From Ailanthus altissimus (taxonomy: Eukaryota > Streptophyta > Magnoliopsida > Sapindales > Simaroubaceae): 64,000 nucleotides of DNA. Below are positions 11,116-22,530 of this stretch, one piece after another (the stretch's first letter is position 1; the number at the start of each line of letters is the position of its first letter). The stretch covers positions 14,470,501-14,534,500 of the forward strand of contig OX327684.1 in assembly GCA_946807835.1 (NCBI GenBank). Direction: 5' to 3'. The translations under genes were made by a program, and so were the position numbers. The notes beneath the pieces are model-generated. The model was not told the origin of the DNA and ran no database searches. It saw only the letters and a list, made by a program, of their open reading frames with translations.

Positions 11116-13424
11116 GAAGCTGGGAATTTGCTCAATTCAGAGCAATGAGTTGATGTTTCAGAACTAGTTCCTTAGAAGTTTCTTTTCAAGTACTCCTCTT
11201 AGCTTGTGTTGTTCTTAAAGCTATTGTAAAATATGTGTGCGCATCCGTGCAAATTCTGCTATTCTCTTTGCCCTTTTTACGGGGGTTTATTTCTTATCTT
11301 GATCATATCCATACATGTATTATATATCCTTTTCTATTTGTTTGCCAAATACTCTTGTTTGATCTTGAACTTTGGTAGATTTACAATATCATTAAAGTTG
11401 TTACACTAGGTTTCAGCTGAAAAGAGGAAGAGAGAGAGTGGTAAGGTTCACTGAGTTTGAGGGAAAATTTGCAAAGGGACATGTGTCTGAATGTAGGACA
11501 AATGTCAAAATTTGCAAGTAGTATTAATCTTCTGCTTTTGTTTTGTCCACTTGTGCTTCTGCTTCTGCTTTTACTCGGCTTCTACCGCCTTTGCCTTGCC
11601 ACTCTCTAACTGTGAACTATATCAACAAGAGAACTCCTCAAGTGTCAAAAGATATCCGTTCATGTCGCTTCTCTGATATGATTCTCATGGACCCATAAGA
11701 AGCCTTCCTTTTCTTTTTCTTTTTTTGTTTTTTTTGTTTTTTTGAGGGTACCATAAGAAGCCTTTCACTTAGCACTTTTTTGGGTGATTTTTTCAGCTGC
11801 CATGCATTCAAATGCCAAAAATACAAGTAAATAAATAAAATAAAAAGAAGGCAAAGGGGTATATATGAACAAGTAGTACCAAATAATTGCACATGGAATC
11901 TAATGGATTGATTCCACGTGTGGTTATAAACATATAAAAACTAATCATATTTGCTCCACTTGGTTGTTGAATTTTCTCTGATTTTACATTACATAGCTTC
12001 CAATTTCAAAAGTCCCTAAATATTAATATGTTATGACAAATTGCCAATTTTTTGGTAATAATTGGTTTTTACACAATTGATGATCTCTAAAAGTATGGTC
12101 AACAGTCAACTTCACTGTTCCTTATCAATTATCCCCTTAAAATCTTCTAGTATTCCCATCTCAAAATCTCTCCATCATTTGCTTAAGATATAGCTATTGA
12201 TTAATATATTTTCTGCCTTTCCTTCTTCTAACCCCAACACATAAGCCATCAAATCAGTTGGGGAAATACATCAAGGCTCGAGGGGTTGGCGTCCCACGCC
12301 CCACACAATTTCTTTTAGTAAATAATTTTTTTTGTTTTTTTGTTAAAATATCTTAGGAGTATACTTTTTAATGTTTTAGCCCCTTAATTTTTTAATTGAA
12401 ATATTTTGATCTCTATTCTCTACAATATTAAACTTTAACTTGTATAATTTTTTAACTAATTCACTTTATTCCCCTATAATATTGATTTTAATTCGGCCCC
12501 TGCATCAAATGAAGAAAGAGCAAGAATTCCAGTAAAAGATGTTGATTTTGACCAATCCTCCATATCCCACTACTAGGACAAGCTAGCATTTCATTGTGAT
12601 GCTTTGCTTATAGAAAAAAGAGTTCATTATATCAGAATATACAATCTTTGAGGGGTCCATTCCATTCTCTTTGAGTCTTTCTTCTCAATTTTGACTAAAA
12701 AGACAAAGCCAAAAAGCTTTGATATCTAAAGTCTTAGATGCCTCAGTATGTAATTATCCAAACATTTTATATGAGTTTTGACCAACAAAAAGTAATTAAT
12801 TGGGTTTGTGGGTTCTGTTTTATATATATATATATATAAGGAAGGTATCTGATACAGCAATTGCATGTGTTAAATAAATGGATAGTAATTATAACCTCTT
12901 TCTTCTTTGATTTGGGTAACATCTTTACATCATCATCTTTGCTTATATCACCACCATGTCCTATGCATCATACTTCATCTGCATATGCATGCCATGTAGC
13001 TAATATTAATACACAAAATAAACAACTTTAGTCTTTATAGTAGATGATGATCAATTGGTCATTGTGATGATCAATTGGTCATTGTGATGATCTTCAAGAT
13101 GTTCATGATTGTTATCACAATAATGATGATGAAAATCGTGAATATTTCCACACAAAAAAAAAAAAATTGCATAACCATTGTCTATAACCCCAAATGCTAA
13201 TTGAGCTTCTTGGTCAGTATTTTTCTATCAACTTTGTTTTAAATCATTAAAAAGAAGCTAAAGTAGTCAAAAAAATTTACCATCACTTCAGTTCTAGATG
13301 TAGATGAACATTGCTATGACCAAATTCTTTATTTATTAGTACTTAAAAGTTTTAACAGTATTTCAAGTAAGTTTTTTTAATATATAACTCTGTCCCATCC
13401 GACTTCCTCGGGTTGATTGATTAT
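11116..13424. other. Intergenic DNA; 3' flank of small gene
   Basis: No exon or transposon protein recognised. It contains a (TA)n run at about 12822-12838, a 20-bp tandem repeat (gatgatcaattggtcattgt twice, about 13045-13088) and long T tracts near 11700. An 84-codon frame at 11638-11892 on the minus strand is lysine-rich low complexity made by the T tracts, not a gene. Confidence 0.5.
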
Positions 13425-13839
13425 TTTATGAGAGATTGCTTGAACCTCGAGTTTAAGCCAATATTTTATCTCTGTAATTATTATTTATTCTTCTACGTTT
13501 AAATTATAAGTGTTCATTGGCTACAACTGAAAAGAAAATATATTTTTATGCTTTTTATTTTATCTACATAATTGATTTACGAGGTTGAGCCGGATAACAT
13601 TATTAGAAGAAAAAAAAACATATTTTATGACGTGATAACATTTTATACAAAAAATTAAATTCAAAAGTATAATTGGTCACAGCATAATGTTATAAGTATT
13701 ATGATAAATCTTTATTATTGATCGGTTCGGTAGTGTTGAAACGTTGCTCTGGGTCAAAATTAGAGAAGCAACCTGGCCGTAGTCGCTGACTTGTAATAGC
13801 AAACAAAACAAGGCCATGGGCCACTGAATGCTTTGTATT
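13425..13839 (+). repeat. Dispersed repeat, copy B (left part, interrupted)
   Basis: Resembles 1255-1690 (agagattgcttgaacctcgagtttaagcc). It continues beyond 16210 after the hAT-like insertion, ending near gactggaatcttat. See copy A for the uninterrupted form. Confidence 0.45.
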
Positions 13840-14029
13840 AGGGGTTTGTAATTTTGAGTTGCGATCGAATTTAAAAAATTTCAAATTTGTTTGAGATGTT
13901 AAAAAGTATTTGTTTGGTTCAGAACACTTTTTAGGTCCAAATTATTCTGACCTAATCGAGGGTCGAGTCAAACAATTTTTGAATTTTTTTTATTTTTTTA
14001 TATTAAAACAACGTAGTTATAATTCGAGT

Positions 14030-15310
14030 TGCGTTAGAATGGATTAGGTTGAGAATTTTTAAATTAATTTTTTTTAAAATAAATTTTAATTTTAATTATA
14101 TTAAATGTTATTATTTTAAATTTAATTATAATTTAAATTATGTAAAATATTATAATTTGATTAATTTCGAAATGGATTCATTTTAAATTTAATTATGTTA
14201 AATTTTATAATTATAAATCTAATTTTGATTTGAAATATGTTAAATATTATAATTTAAAATTCTATTTCGATTTCAATTACATTAAATATTATAATTTTAA
14301 ATTATGTTAAATGTTATTATTTGAAATCAATTACGTTAAATATTATAATACGATTAATTTTGAAATCAATTCATCCCAAGTTTAATTACGTTAAATGTTG
14401 TAATTTCACATTCAATTTCGAGTTAAAATATGTTAAATATTATAATTTAAAATCTTATTTTGATTTTAACTACGTTAAATATTATGAATTTGAACTATAT
14501 TATATATTATTATTTGATATTCATTTACGTTAAATGTTATAATATAATTAACTTTAAAATCGAATCGTACTAAATCTAATTACGTTAAAAATTATAACTA
14601 TAAATCTTATTTTTATTTTAATTATATTAAATGTTATAATTTGATTAATTTTGAATCTAATTCCAAATTCAATTATATTAAATGTTATAATTTTAAATTT
14701 AATTTCGAGTTCAATTATGTTAAATATTATAATTTCAAACCTAATTTATAGTTCAAATTACGTTAAAAATTATAATTCTAAATTCTATTTTGATTTCAAT
14801 TATGTTAAATATTATTATTTCAAATCTAATTTTAATTATGTTAAATATTAAAATTTTAAATCTGATTTCTAGTTCAAATACATTAAATATTATGATTCTA
14901 AATTTTATTTTGATTTCAATTACATTAAATATTATAATTTTAAATCCTATTTCGATTTCAATTACGTTAAATATTATTATTCTAAATCTAATTTCGTTTT
15001 TAATTACATTAATTATTATAATTTCAAATCTAATTTAAAGTTTAATTACGTTAAATATTACAACTCTAAATTCAAAATCTTATTTCGTTTTTAATTAGGT
15101 TAAATATTATAATTTTGAATACAATTTTAAGTTCAATTACATTAAATATTATAATTTCAAATTCAATTTCAAGTTCAATTACGTTAAATATTATAAATTT
15201 AAATTTAATTTCATTTTCTCATTAAATGTTATTATTTCAAATCAATTTTAATTTTAATTACGTTAAATATTATAATTTTAAATCTAATTTCGAGTTCAAT
15301 TACATTAAAT
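14030..15310 (+). repeat. 42-bp minisatellite, about 30 degenerate copies
   Basis: The unit approximates attacgttaaatattataa followed by tttcaaatctaatttcgagttc. In the stretch 14880-15050 successive attacattaaatatta / attacgttaaatatta motifs fall exactly 42 bp apart; elsewhere the spacing is 36-55 bp. The array resumes at 15842 for about four more units. Because 42 is divisible by three, it throws up Tyr/Asn/Lys-rich repetitive open frames of 60-80 codons that are not genes. Confidence 0.85.
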
Positions 15311-15312
15311 TA

Positions 15313-15841
15313 TGTAAATCTCACAAAGATAAGAATGAGAGGTATAAGAAATTACAGACGTCACACTTAAGATGGATTAGAAGTTGTGAGTGATAAGTCT
15401 AAAAAAATACCACAAGATGAAATCTTGATGAACGCCTTTGAACCGGAAACCATTCCTTCCTCATATGCAACAAACCCAATCACCTAGTTCAAATACAATT
15501 TTCTTATGCCCCTTATCAGCTTGGTTAGCATATTATTTAGTTCTTCTTTCAATATTTTACCGTATCTTTTCATGGATGTGCCGAACAATTGTATTTGTTA
15601 TATTAACCATATTTATTGACTTTTAAAATTAAGGGTAGTTGTAAATTTATTGTATTTATTTTGTCAATTATATTTTTAGACTTTTAGTGTGAAGGTAGCT
15701 ATAAATTTTAAATTTAAGCTTCAAAATTATAACTTGACATTTCATGTGATTTCTATAAATACCTTAGGAATTAAATTGTTTTAAAACACAAAATTGGATT
15801 GTAACAAATCTCGAAAAACTTTAACAATCTAATTCACATCA
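15313..15841 (+). mobile_element. LTR-like insert within the minisatellite, 529 bp
   Basis: Non-repetitive sequence interrupts the 42-bp array. It begins TGTAAATCTCACA and ends TTCACATCA. The array motif ttaaat lies on both sides (15305-15310 and 15842-15847), as expected if the insertion duplicated target bases, though two extra bases (ta) sit at the left edge. It has no coding capacity. A solo LTR or short non-autonomous LTR element is the best guess. Confidence 0.5.
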
Positions 15842-16020
15842 TTAAATATTATAATTCTAAATTTTATTTTAATTTTAATTACATTAAATATTATAATTCT
15901 AAATTTTACTTTAATTTTAATTACGTTAAATATTACTATTTTAAATTTAATTATGTTTAATGTTATCATTCTACATGCAACTTTAAATTTAATTAAAATT
16001 TTTTTAAAAAATTTTTTAAA
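15842..16020 (+). repeat. 42-bp minisatellite, right-hand remnant
   Basis: About four more units (attaaatattataattctaa...) continue the array after the insert, ending in AT-rich sequence. A 32-bp tandem duplication (ccgttctcatttcaatccaa repeated) follows at about 16107-16170, near the right terminus of the hAT-like element. Confidence 0.75.
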
Positions 16021-16270
16021 TTCAAATCAGCAAATTCTCATTTAAGTTCAAGAATTTCCCGAATTTGACCCAATCCATGCGAGACAGAAAAATTATATCC
16101 CAAACTCATTTCCGTTCTCATTTCAATCCAAAATTTCAAGCCGTTCTCATTTCAATCCAAAATTTCAAGACGGATGAGTCGGGAATAATGCCCACCCCTA
16201 CTTTGTATTTATCAACGAAGTTAAAACCTACCTTACAACCGAGATGTGTTATTTGACTGGAATCTTATAG

Positions 16271-16780
16271 GTCAAAGGCATATCTAAATCTAGGAATGGA
16301 ATCATGTATTCAATAATGAGAGAGAAGCCTTTCTCTCGTGAGAGAACAGAAGTTGCCACATGGTCAACCATTAAAGGTGATCTGGAGTATAATGTTAACT
16401 TACATGCTGCAATGCAATGTATCAAGAACCATAAAAAAGAATGAACAATTAAAAATTAGATGGCTTAGATCACAAAACTAGAAATAATCAAGAGATTTGA
16501 AGAACCCAGATTCAACAAATTCTCAGACCACCAGAAGTTGACACTACTAGAGACAGAATTCTTCTTCTCAACATCATTATTAAAGCATCAAAATGAAAAC
16601 CCAAAAAATCTCATTTCAAGCACAAAATAAGCGCACATGATACAAAATTGTCCGTGTCAAAACATGGATTATTTCAATTGATGATTGGTTGATCAAAGAG
16701 CTGAATACATAAATATCTCAATCTCTCGTTAGATCTAACCCCATGCTTACCAAACAATCGTACAACCTCTCACTCTCCTT
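16271..16780 (-). other. 3' flank / likely 3' UTR of the CCCH gene
   Basis: Lies just downstream of the stop codon of the minus-strand CCCH zinc-finger gene. No coding sequence. The first 200-300 nt are probably its 3' UTR, but I cannot place the poly(A) site. Confidence 0.45.
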
Positions 16781-19700
16781 CTAAGATGAAGCCTCAATAC
16801 CTGGCTCATGAATTTGAATAGATGTTCTTGATAAACTTGCTTCTAGCTCTTCTAGCTCATCCATGTCCAGTTCATCGTCATCATCGTCATCAGGAAGGAT
16901 CTCTTCAGAATCAGCCACCGCATTTGTGGAAGTGCTTGGTCCTGCTGCTGCTGATTCATCCTTACCCTAAAGATTCACACAAGAGACATAACAAATATAT
17001 AATAATAAATCAGCAAATTCTACATTGCACTTCTTGCACCTCATAAGAAGGTGGGCTGAAAGAGTTAACAAAAACTACATCAAGAAAGGGGACTAAAAGG
17101 TTATCCATCAGGAAAATCATTAATTCCCATAGTTTCAAACTACTGAAAAGTGATGAAAATTTTAAAAAGTAGAGCCAAATTACCTTCTGTTCATTACCCT
17201 CAGGTTCTTCTCTCTGATATTTTTCATACGCCTCGGCATCATCCACAAACAAGCTTGCATCCGAAAGAAACAACTCGCGACCACTGAAATGAATGGAAAT
17301 CAATTAATACAATTTTAAAGGATAAAATTTGGCAAGAGAGAGATACAAAGCAGAAAAATTACCTCATACGGTCATTCTTAGCTCTGTCTGCTCGTTGGGC
17401 AGCCAAGCCTGCTTCTCTTTCTTCCATCTTTTTCTTCTTCCATTGCATAAACAACTCAGGAGTCATTGGCGTTGATGACTTTAATTTTGCACGCTGAATT
17501 TGATAGCAGAAAAACCATTTAAAAAGTAAAGAGTAGAAAAAGAGCAAAAAAGAAACAATAAATGATTGGTGAAAATGAAATAAATGTTCTTAAGAAATGC
17601 TAAACTGGATAACTCAGTAAAATTTAACTAACCTGATCTTCAATCTCATCTTCAATAGGAATCTTATCAGACTCTTCTTCTAGAAGTGCCTTCATTTGAG
17701 ATTTTAAGACATATCCTGGAGGAAGAGCATGTCTGTAGTGACAATCTTTACCACCATTTGGGCAAGCCCAGAACCAACCATACTGCTTCTTTTCCACTGC
17801 CTCAAGAAAGTATTTGCAAACCTGTACATAAGTTTCAAACAATCAATAAATGCAGATAGTGTGTTAAACAAATCACTTTCGTAAAATACTTAAAACACAA
17901 AACCAAGTAGAAATTAGTTCTTGTTCTGTATATGGGGTATACATATTATGCTATATTGCAAGGGTACTTCTAAAATACCTCCTCCTCCCAACAGATAAAA
18001 TCAACACCAAGCTCCATCAATGAGAGCCAATGATCAACTTACAACAAGATTATAATAACGACAAAAGCATCTTAAGTGAAATTACATATTTTTGCTTATG
18101 TTGTGAGTATTGTATTTAGATGGAATTAGCGAAATAGATTTTTCCACGCTCTTATGAGCTTTATTTGTAATTCAGAATATAGGCTTCCTTATATAAGTTA
18201 GAATGTGGGCTTTCTTATTAAATAGAATGTTAAATAATAAAGCCCGTGATAAAATGAAAAAATTCATTTCCCTAATTCTATCCAAAAAAAAAATAATCAC
18301 AACACAAGCACAGATACGTAAGTTCACTTACTATGCTTTTTGCAGTTATTACAAAAATAACACGCCTTTAATGATCATGACATTCCACTCACATATGTAC
18401 CCCAAGTGTCATCAAGAGGAAAAGAAAACCAAGAAATTTTCCTCTGAACTGCCTGCAACTCATTGCAGTTTCAACCATAATAACATTATTTAAATACTGA
18501 CCATACTTTTGCAGTATTACAAACAGTATCCCTTTAATGATCATGGCATCCCCCTCACCTATGCACCCCAAGTGTCATCAAGAGAAAAAGACAACCAAGA
18601 AATTTTCCTCTGAACTGCCCGTTCATTTTGCAGTTTCAACCATAATAACATTATTTAAATTTAACCACATTTCTCTCCAGCCACTCTCGACCAACAAATG
18701 GAGAGAGAGTCTCTCTCCATCCCCTCTCTTAAATTATGTCCCTCTAACCAATCCTTTGCCATCACTTTTTCATCCCCCCTACAAACAAAAAATGCAGGCA
18801 GCAACCATAAAACTTGCAAATTCTACTCTCTTTCCATGTATAATCAAGGAAACAGAGACCCAGTACAGTAGGTTCAGTAAAGTCTCTTGGTGGGACAAGA
18901 GGTCTGGGGTTCAGATCCCGTTTGCACTAGGGTTTGAAAGGGGTTTGGTTTATATTTGTAACAAAAGAAAAAAAAAAATACAAGCAAAGACCCAACTCTG
19001 GGAAAACTTGTGATTACAATAAATCCGCACAGGATTATTTGCAAAAAGGAGGCAAAGAGATGTACTGATCAGAGAATGTTTGTAGGTTTTGTAATCAACC
19101 TAAACATGTACATCTGTTAAGTCATCTGTTAAAGTCACACGCTCAGACACTACCCTACACCTCAATATGTATGCTATCACATGTGAATGCAAAGAATAGA
19201 CTAGAAAAATAAATTATTTACACAGACACAGAAAGAGTGTCAAACAGATCAATAACTGCGTCAGTTTACATCAACAATATATAGGAAGAAAGATTCAGAA
19301 TAATGAAACATACAATCTCAGTTGGTTTATTCTGGTTATATTCCTTCTTCTTTGACTCAACAACCTTCTCCAGTGTCTCTTGGTCCCAATCCTCCATTGT
19401 TTCTTAAACAAGATACCCAGCAAAAAGTCAAGATCAAATTTATCTTCAAATTTAAACAATAAATAAATGAAAAGGAATTCTAAAAATATAAGGACAAAAT
19501 GATATAAAGCATAAGTTAAATATCCATCCATTACCTTCCTCACGCTTATCACTGTAAATATCAATTTTCTCACCCTTCCTCTGAATATTCAAATCATGCG
19601 AAAACTTGCATTTAAAACCCTTCTGACACTGTCCCACCTTAAAAAACTCACACAGTATAGACTTCGGATCCGCACCTGTCAACAATTCTCACTTTCTAAA

Positions 19701-20523
19701 ATTACGAACCTACTAACTGATATGTGAGTACAAATCTATCTCACAAACTATAAAGAGGAGGCAAAAACTTGCATGTACTTGTATTGTACATAATACATAC
19801 CAACAGGTACTTTTGGCTGAGTAACAGCGATTTTGAACAAATCATTCAGCTCCTTCTCTCTTGCTTTCTCTTCCTCTTTCTTTTTCTGGTCATCATATAA
19901 GGCCAAATTTGGTCACAGGCAGTTAATTACACAATTAAAATTTTCAACTATTTTTCTAACATTAAGAGTTAATATTAATCTAACTGGAGCATTTAACCAA
20001 TGCATTCACAAGTATTATTTTCTCAATAGCCAAAAGCCAAAGCAAACACTGACTACATTCAAATAAACAAATCCATTGTTTTTTTTCTAAATTATAGCTT
20101 AATTTTCGTTGTTTAAACAATTTCCCTCAACTTTTTTATGATTTCGCCGCCAATTAAAATAACTTCTAAAGTGTTCCAACTAAGAATATACTTACATATG
20201 AAAAACCAACACCTCTTTTTCTACATTATAATAAATCTATATTAAGCTAAATTTATAAAAGGAATAAAGCGATAAATGCGTAAACACAAACATAGCTTCA
20301 GAATAAAAATAACAATAATAACCCGAATGTAAAAGATATTTCGAAAACGGACCTTGACGGCGACTTTGGTCGGGTCGGGTTTGGCCTGGACCGATTGTTT
20401 GAGACTTTGAACATATTTTTGCACATTTTTGCTCTTGTTCTTGTTTTTCAAACCGAACGTTTTGTCCTCGACGATCTTTTGCTTCTTCGCTAAATCGGCC
20501 TTTGGTTGCTGCTTCGGCGGCAT
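16781..20523 (-). CDS. ZC3H15: CCCH zinc-finger protein, ZC3H15/DFRP1/Tma46 family, 363 aa, 8 exons
   Basis: Coding exons in transcript order: 20523-20353, 19885-19801, 19675-19535, 19402-19314, 17821-17633, 17493-17363, 17283-17184, 16966-16781. All borders are GT-AG and the phases close to 1092 nt. The N-terminus [16 protein letters not shown] plus [18 protein letters not shown] is typical of the family. Zinc finger 1 is residues 94-112 (C-X7-C-X5-C-X3-H). Finger 2 is about 164-193 (C-X17-C-X6-C-X3-H). The [18 protein letters not shown] block follows, then the conserved C-terminal DFRP region, with an acidic stretch ([20 protein letters not shown]) before the end. Known for the family: it binds and stabilises the DRG1/Rbg1 GTPase and associates with ribosomes; that role here is inferred. 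Length is normal and no disabling change was seen. The ATG fits the family start. The 1.5-kb intron 4 holds a SINE and a local duplication. Confidence 0.93.
18331..18660 (+). repeat. 170-bp direct duplication in intron 4
   Basis: Two copies (about 18331-18497 and 18501-18660) share tgcagttattac/gcagtattac, cctttaatgatcatg, accccaagtgtcatcaagag and the long block aagaaattttcctctgaact...tttcaaccataataacatta. A few substitutions and small indels separate them. Antisense and sense open frames here are by-products of the duplication. Confidence 0.85.
18863..18982 (+). mobile_element. tRNA-derived SINE 2 in an intron, about 120 bp
   Basis: Contains an A-box-like region (acagtaggttcagtaaag), a clear B box ggttcagatcc (18908-18918) and an A tail ending about 18979. 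It is flanked by an imperfect repeat, aacagagaccca (18851-18862) and agcaaagaccca (18983-18994). It is inserted opposite to the host gene's direction, inside intron 4. Confidence 0.75.
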
Positions 20524-21316
20524 CGTTTAACTCGATTCAAAAATTCCTATTAACAGTTCGGAAATTTTGAATGGTAAGATAGATAAGTATAAGGGGACAA
20601 AATTGGAGGAAAAATGTTAATTTTTCTTGAATTTATGAGTAGTGATTTGAAAAAACAAGGGCTTCTGAAATGCCAAAGAGACTGCCGAGGGACTTATTTG
20701 ACGGCGAAGGGTAGTGGGTTTCTATTGTAATGACGAATTCACCCTTTGTCGTTCGTATCTCGGAGGACATGTCGTTCACTCTGAAGAGTGTCGTTTTAAA
20801 TTGAAATGACATATAGATATCCTCTAATTTCTCGAATTTATATTTCACTTTATAACGAGGGAAATTTTTGTAAATAGTCATAATTTTGAAGTATTTAACT
20901 AATTTAATTATTTACAAAAAAAATTAATTTTTTTAATTAAATACTTAGTGAAAGGACAAAATTACCCTTTCACTATTTTAATCATAAACATTTCAATAAA
21001 ATCTACTACAATAACAGAATTGATACCGTAACCTTTTATTTTTTTTTCATTTTATTTTATAACTAATTTATTGCTAATTTTATTTTATCATATGATATAA
21101 TTAATTTATATCATTTATTTAAATTTAAAATATAATAAAAAATAAATATTATTTTAATAAAAAAAATTACAAACTTAAATTTAAACAAATTTAAATATCA
21201 TTTTTAATAAATAATATAAATTAATTATATTATACATAAAAATAATAATATTTATTTATTAATCATAAATAATAATATTTATTATAAATAATAATAAAAT
21301 AAAATAAATAAATAAA
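20524..21316. other. Upstream region of the CCCH gene; AT-rich
   Basis: The first 100 nt next to the ATG (20524-20620) should hold the 5' UTR. I see no convincing TATA box. An 82-codon minus-strand frame at 20633-20881 has no recognisable motif. From 20890 on it is A/T-rich with (ataa)n-like runs. Confidence 0.5.
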
Positions 21317-22530
21317 GTAGTATTTGTGGTCCATTGATCTGAGTGTCACGACGTGAGTGATCCACTATACTTTGATTTCATGTATGTTAGAGACATTTTA
21401 TGGTCTAACCTCTGAGTATCGCTAACTATGGTTCGATGTTCACGGAGTCTCGTGTGTGTAGATATAAGATTTGTTGGCTCATATGTGTAAGTTATATATT
21501 CTAATGCTCTGAAATCTTATATTGCAAGAAATCTTATAGTCACAAACATAAACTAAAAAGTTTTCGTATAGTTAAACAATATCGTAAAAGTATTTGCGAA
21601 TATTGTTTATCAAAATATAAATTTAGAGATAAGTTCATGGTTAAGCATAAAGAGATTTAATGGTGATAATCTATGTCTCTACTCTTCTCGAATATAGATG
21701 ATGAAAAGAGTATACGAATATGCTTTAAATTCAACTTGTATGATTCAACGCATCGATTTGTAATATCTATAACATGTGTGTGAAACATTGTTCATAGACT
21801 TATGAAAGAGTTTAATAAGACAAATGAGTGTGAACTTAGAGAGTCTCACAATATAAAGTGTATTCGTTGAACACTAGAGTAGCAGATTAGGTTAAATTGT
21901 TCGATTTTATTTCAAGATCTCTCGAGATGCTCATAAACTTCAGTGTTAAGCTTTTGATTATTTAATCAACAATTTTTGTTAATTAAATAAAATGAGACAA
22001 GTTGCATGTATGGCTTAATGAATGACACTCTTGACTTGATTAATGGCAAAATGGATGACAAGTGGCAACTTGATGGACAACTTTCCTTAAGTAAAAGTCA
22101 AACACTATATAAACAAATGTAAATGTTGCATTTGAGAGAAAGAACATTCGCCATTAGAGAACTAAATAGGCAAGTTCTCATTTTTGGTTCCTTTAGAGTT
22201 CTTTTGGCCATTTATGAGATCAAAAGTAAGAGTTGCTTAACAATTCTAACGAGAAAATTCAATATATTATTCTAACTCCTTAAGTCTATATGAGTTAAGG
22301 ACTAGAATTATTTGCGAATTTACTTTAGGGTGAGACCCCACAAATCAAAACTATATTGAAAGTCTACAAAGATATATTTCTATTAGTGTAATAAACTTAA
22401 ATTCAACTTGTGATTATTGGAATAAAAAATAATATTTCATTTCCATTACATAATGTGTGTGAGACATGTATTGTATATTTCAATGATCACACCATTACAT
22501 GTATGCACAATTAGCACAATAGTTGTAACA
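21317..22530 (+). mobile_element. Partial copia LTR (long-LTR family), 3' portion
   Basis: Aligns in the same orientation with 27167 onward of the solo LTR at 26561-28816. Shared landmarks: gtagtat..gtggtc, gagtg.cac, gtgatccac.atactttg, ctctgagtatcgct versus cgctgagtgtcgct, aatggtgataatctat. It ends ttgtaaca (22530) directly before gypsy sequence. The first 600 bp expected of the LTR are absent or replaced by AT-rich DNA, and the last 450 bp diverge from the other copies, so it is an old copy or a sister subfamily. Confidence 0.65.

Larger units (their letters stand above)
13831..16209 (+). mobile_element. hAT-like non-autonomous element, about 2.36 kb, with 8-9 bp target duplication
   Basis: The element occupies 13840-16200. 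It is flanked by a perfect direct repeat CTTTGTATT at 13831-13839 and 16201-16209; the last T may belong to the element, giving 8 bp. The ends are TAGGGGTTTGTAATT on the left and, read from the other strand, TAGGGGTGGGCATTATT on the right, a terminus style common in plant hAT elements. There is no transposase. The interior is almost wholly a 42-bp tandem array split by a 529-bp LTR-like insert. Alternative: a MULE, if the duplication is truly 9 bp. Confidence 0.65.
17834..19313 (-). other. Intron 4 of the CCCH gene (includes 17822-17833)
   Basis: Longest intron of the gene, about 1.49 kb, between the exon ending TEI and the exon starting VCKYF. It contains a 170-bp direct duplication and a plus-strand SINE, both listed separately. 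The other introns are 80-470 bp. Confidence 0.85.

Noticed and set aside
14321..15038. Open frames of 60-82 codons, rich in Tyr/Asn/Lys or Ile/Leu/Asn
   Set aside because: They are produced by the 42-bp tandem array, whose period is a multiple of three. Composition follows the repeat and no start context or domain is present.
14030..16020. Regularly spaced repeats that might suggest a CRISPR-like array
   Set aside because: Units are head-to-tail without unique spacers, and the genome is eukaryotic. It is a minisatellite.
20633..20881. 82-codon frame upstream of the CCCH gene
   Set aside because: No recognisable motif, no splice or promoter support, AT-rich flank.
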